From the NCBI GenBank assembly GCA_946628455.1, contig CAMOWP010000117.1, positions 1-5,648 of the forward strand: 5,648 nucleotides of DNA. Direction: 5' to 3'. Positions 3,807 to 5,648 of this stretch are shown here, one piece after another (position 1 is the stretch's first letter; every line of letters begins with the position of its first letter). The notes under the pieces were generated by a model. That model made no database searches. It was given only the letters and a program-made list of their open reading frames with translations, and was not told the DNA's origin. Origin of the DNA: an uncultured Clostridia bacterium. GTDB taxonomy: Bacteria > Bacillota > Clostridia > Oscillospirales > Acutalibacteraceae. A program made the position numbers and the translations under genes.

Positions 3807-5648
3807 ATGAAAAGACTTGTTGCGACAGTTGCTGTCGATAACACCTTTTTCAGCTTCGATACGGACTATAGCTATTTAATCCCTGAGGATATGTCTGAAA
3901 GCGTTCAGGTCGGCTGCTCGGTTACCGTTCCCTTCGGGCGCGGAGACAGGGAAAGAGACGGCATTATCGTTTCTCTTTCCGAGGAGGAAGCCGATGAAAA
4001 GCTCAAAGCAATTCTTCGCGTGAACGAAAAGGCGCTCAGCGTGGAGATGGTAAAGCTTGCGCTGTGGCTCAGGGAGCGGTGCTTCTGCACAACGTATGAC
4101 TGTCTCAAGCAAATGCTCCCGCGCGGCTACGGAAGGCTTAAAGCCAAAAGCGAGCGTATGGTGCGGCTTCTCACTGACGATGAGGAAATACTCTCGTCGG
4201 TAACAAAAAAGCAGCGCCTTGTTGTTGACCTTCTGCTTGACGTCGGCGCGGCAGGCTTTAACGAAATCTGCGAATTCTGCAGCGTGGGGCAGGCAGTTCT
4301 GAAAAATCTTGAAAAGAATCACATTGTTGAATTCTATCAGAAGGAGATTTACAGAAACCCGTATGCCGTAACCGAGGCTGAGCCTGAGCGTGAGGAAATT
4401 TCGCTTTCGCCCGAGCAGAATAAAGCGTACAAGGCTTTTGCCGATATGCTCAGCGGCGGCGGCAGCGGTCTGCTTTTCGGCGTTACGGGAAGCGGTAAAA
4501 CTCAGGTTTACTTAAAGCTCATTGACGATACCGTTGATTCGGGCAGGGACGTTATAGTCCTCGTTCCCGAAATTGCGCTGACTCCGCAGACGCTTTCAAT
4601 TTTCCATAAGCGCTACGGAAGCAGGGTAGCAGTAATTCACAGCGGGCTGTCCCTCGGCGAGAGGAACGACGAATATAAGCGTGCAGACAGGGGAGAGGCC
4701 AAAATTGTTATCGGAACGCGTTCCGCAATTTTCGCCCCGCTTCATAACCTCGGGCTCATTGTTATGGATGAGGAGCAGGAGCACACCTATAAAAGCGAGC
4801 GCACGCCGCGCTACAACGCAAAGGACGTCGCCCGCTTCAGGGCAAAGTACAACGGCGCTCTGTTTCTTATGAGCTCCGCCACGCCGAGCGTTGAAACTTA
4901 CTCTGCGGCAGTTAACGGAAAAATAAAGCTCTGCGAGCTTACCGAGCGCTACGGCGATTCAGTTCTTCCCGAGGTTATAACCGTTGATATGAAAAGCGAG
5001 ATGAAAAGCGGCAACAAATCCCCGATTTCATCAAAGCTCAGCTCTCTTATCAGCGAGAATCTTGACAGTAATAAGCAGACTATTCTTCTTATTAACAGAA
5101 GAGGCTATAACACCTTCATTGCCTGCAATGAGTGCGGCCATATCGTAACCTGCCCGAACTGCTCAATCTCGCTGACGTATCACAGCTATAATAACCGCTT
5201 GCAGTGTCACTACTGCGGCTACAGCAAAACGCTTGACAACATCTGCCCCGAATGCGGCAGCGATTCCGTGCGCTACAGCGGCTACGGAACGCAGAGGATT
5301 GAGGACGAGCTTTCAAGGCTGTTCCCGAACGCGCGCATACTCAGAATGGACGCCGACACAACAACCGCTAAGTTCTCCCATCAGAAGCTGCTCGATTCAT
5401 TTGCGGCAGGGGAATACGATATTTTAATCGGAACTCAGATGGTTGCCAAGGGGCTTGATTTTGACAACGTAACGCTTGTAGGAGTAGTCAACGCCGATAA
5501 CTCGCTTTATAACGAAAGCTACACGTCAAGCGAAAATTCGTTTGACCTTATAACTCAGGTTGTCGGCAGAGCAGGTCGCAGAAACGAAAAGGGAAGGGCT
5601 GTTATCCAGACAATCAACCCGTTTGACGAAACAATTGAATATGCCGCA
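3807..5648 (+). CDS. priA: Primosomal replication restart helicase PriA (3' end outside window)
   Basis: PriA is the 3'-to-5' superfamily 2 DNA helicase that recognises stalled forks and reloads the replisome. The frame is open from ATG 3807 to the window end (614 codons), so perhaps the last 110-200 residues are missing. In order: an N-terminal fork-binding domain (about 1-100, with VGCSVTVPFGRG near 38-49), a winged-helix part (about 120-190), Walker A GVTGSGKT (225-232), Walker B DEEQ (321-324), a zinc-binding insert with eight cysteines (440, 443, 449, 452, 467, 470, 480, 483), IGTQMVAKGLDF (541-552) and motif VI QVVGRAGR (584-591). The cysteine spacing matches the family exactly. Walker B ends in Gln where His is usual in many PriA proteins. 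AAGGA (3794-3798) overlaps the rpoZ stop and lies 8 bases before ATG. The gene is read in the same operon as rpoZ. Confidence 0.96.
   Translation, partial: MKRLVATVAVDNTFFSFDTDYSYLIPEDMSESVQVGCSVTVPFGRGDRERDGIIVSLSEEEADEKLKAILRVNEKALSVEMVKLALWLRERCFCTTYDCLKQMLPRGYGRLKAKSERMVRLLTDDEEILSSVTKKQRLVVDLLLDVGAAGFNEICEFCSVGQAVLKNLEKNHIVEFYQKEIYRNPYAVTEAEPEREEISLSPEQNKAYKAFADMLSGGGSGLLFGVTGSGKTQVYLKLIDDTVDSGRDVIVLVPEIALTPQTLSIFHKRYGSRVAVIHSGLSLGERNDEYKRADRGEAKIVIGTRSAIFAPLHNLGLIVMDEEQEHTYKSERTPRYNAKDVARFRAKYNGALFLMSSATPSVETYSAAVNGKIKLCELTERYGDSVLPEVITVDMKSEMKSGNKSPISSKLSSLISENLDSNKQTILLINRRGYNTFIACNECGHIVTCPNCSISLTYHSYNNRLQCHYCGYSKTLDNICPECGSDSVRYSGYGTQRIEDELSRLFPNARILRMDADTTTAKFSHQKLLDSFAAGEYDILIGTQMVAKGLDFDNVTLVGVVNADNSLYNESYTSSENSFDLITQVVGRAGRRNEKGRAVIQTINPFDETIEYAA

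Noticed and set aside
3876..4322. 148-codon minus-strand frame opposite priA
   Set aside because: It lies wholly opposite the N-terminal part of priA, whose conserved domains are intact in the plus frame. It has no start signal and no family resemblance, so it is a shadow of biased codon use.

Overview
The window looks like a chromosomal segment of an anaerobic Firmicute of class Clostridia, most plausibly the Ruminococcus/Oscillospiraceae group. This rests on strong AGGAG-type ribosome binding sites, moderate GC content with AT-rich spacers, gene order close to the Bacillus/Clostridia yloC-remA-gmk-rpoZ-priA cluster, and GC-rich hairpin repeats mixed with AATTAAG tandem repeats between genes. 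The taxonomic call is inference; no rRNA is present.

Layout. Positions 1-88 are an AT-rich leader with a weak promoter candidate. Positions 89-1350 hold two genes, 14 bases apart: an ECF-type sigma factor, then a single-pass membrane protein with an acidic cytoplasmic N-terminus and a Thr/Glu/Lys-rich outer tail. By position and topology the second is a candidate anti-sigma factor or regulator, but I recognise no named family in it. Positions 1351-1711 hold no gene. They contain a composite repeat made of two full units (about 99 and 229 bp) and a remnant, each starting with an AATTAAG tandem array, followed in the full units by GC-rich hairpins. A strong intrinsic terminator (1712-1748) follows directly. 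Positions 1749-1864 carry a near-consensus vegetative promoter and the leader of the next operon.

Positions 1865-5648 are a tightly packed housekeeping operon: yicC (endoribonuclease family), remA (DUF370 DNA-binding protein), gmk (guanylate kinase), rpoZ (RNA polymerase omega) and priA (primosomal helicase, cut by the window end with 614 codons visible). Gaps are 10, -1, 11 and 11 bases, so one transcript is expected. The operon joins RNA turnover, transcriptional regulation, GMP phosphorylation, RNA polymerase assembly and replication restart. coaBC, which lies between rpoZ and priA in Bacillus subtilis, is absent here.

The coding part is mostly ordinary. The parts most worth a second look are the composite repeat between the sigma-operon stop codon and its terminator, and the sigma/membrane-protein pair. 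I see no CRISPR array, tRNA, rRNA, transposase or phage gene.
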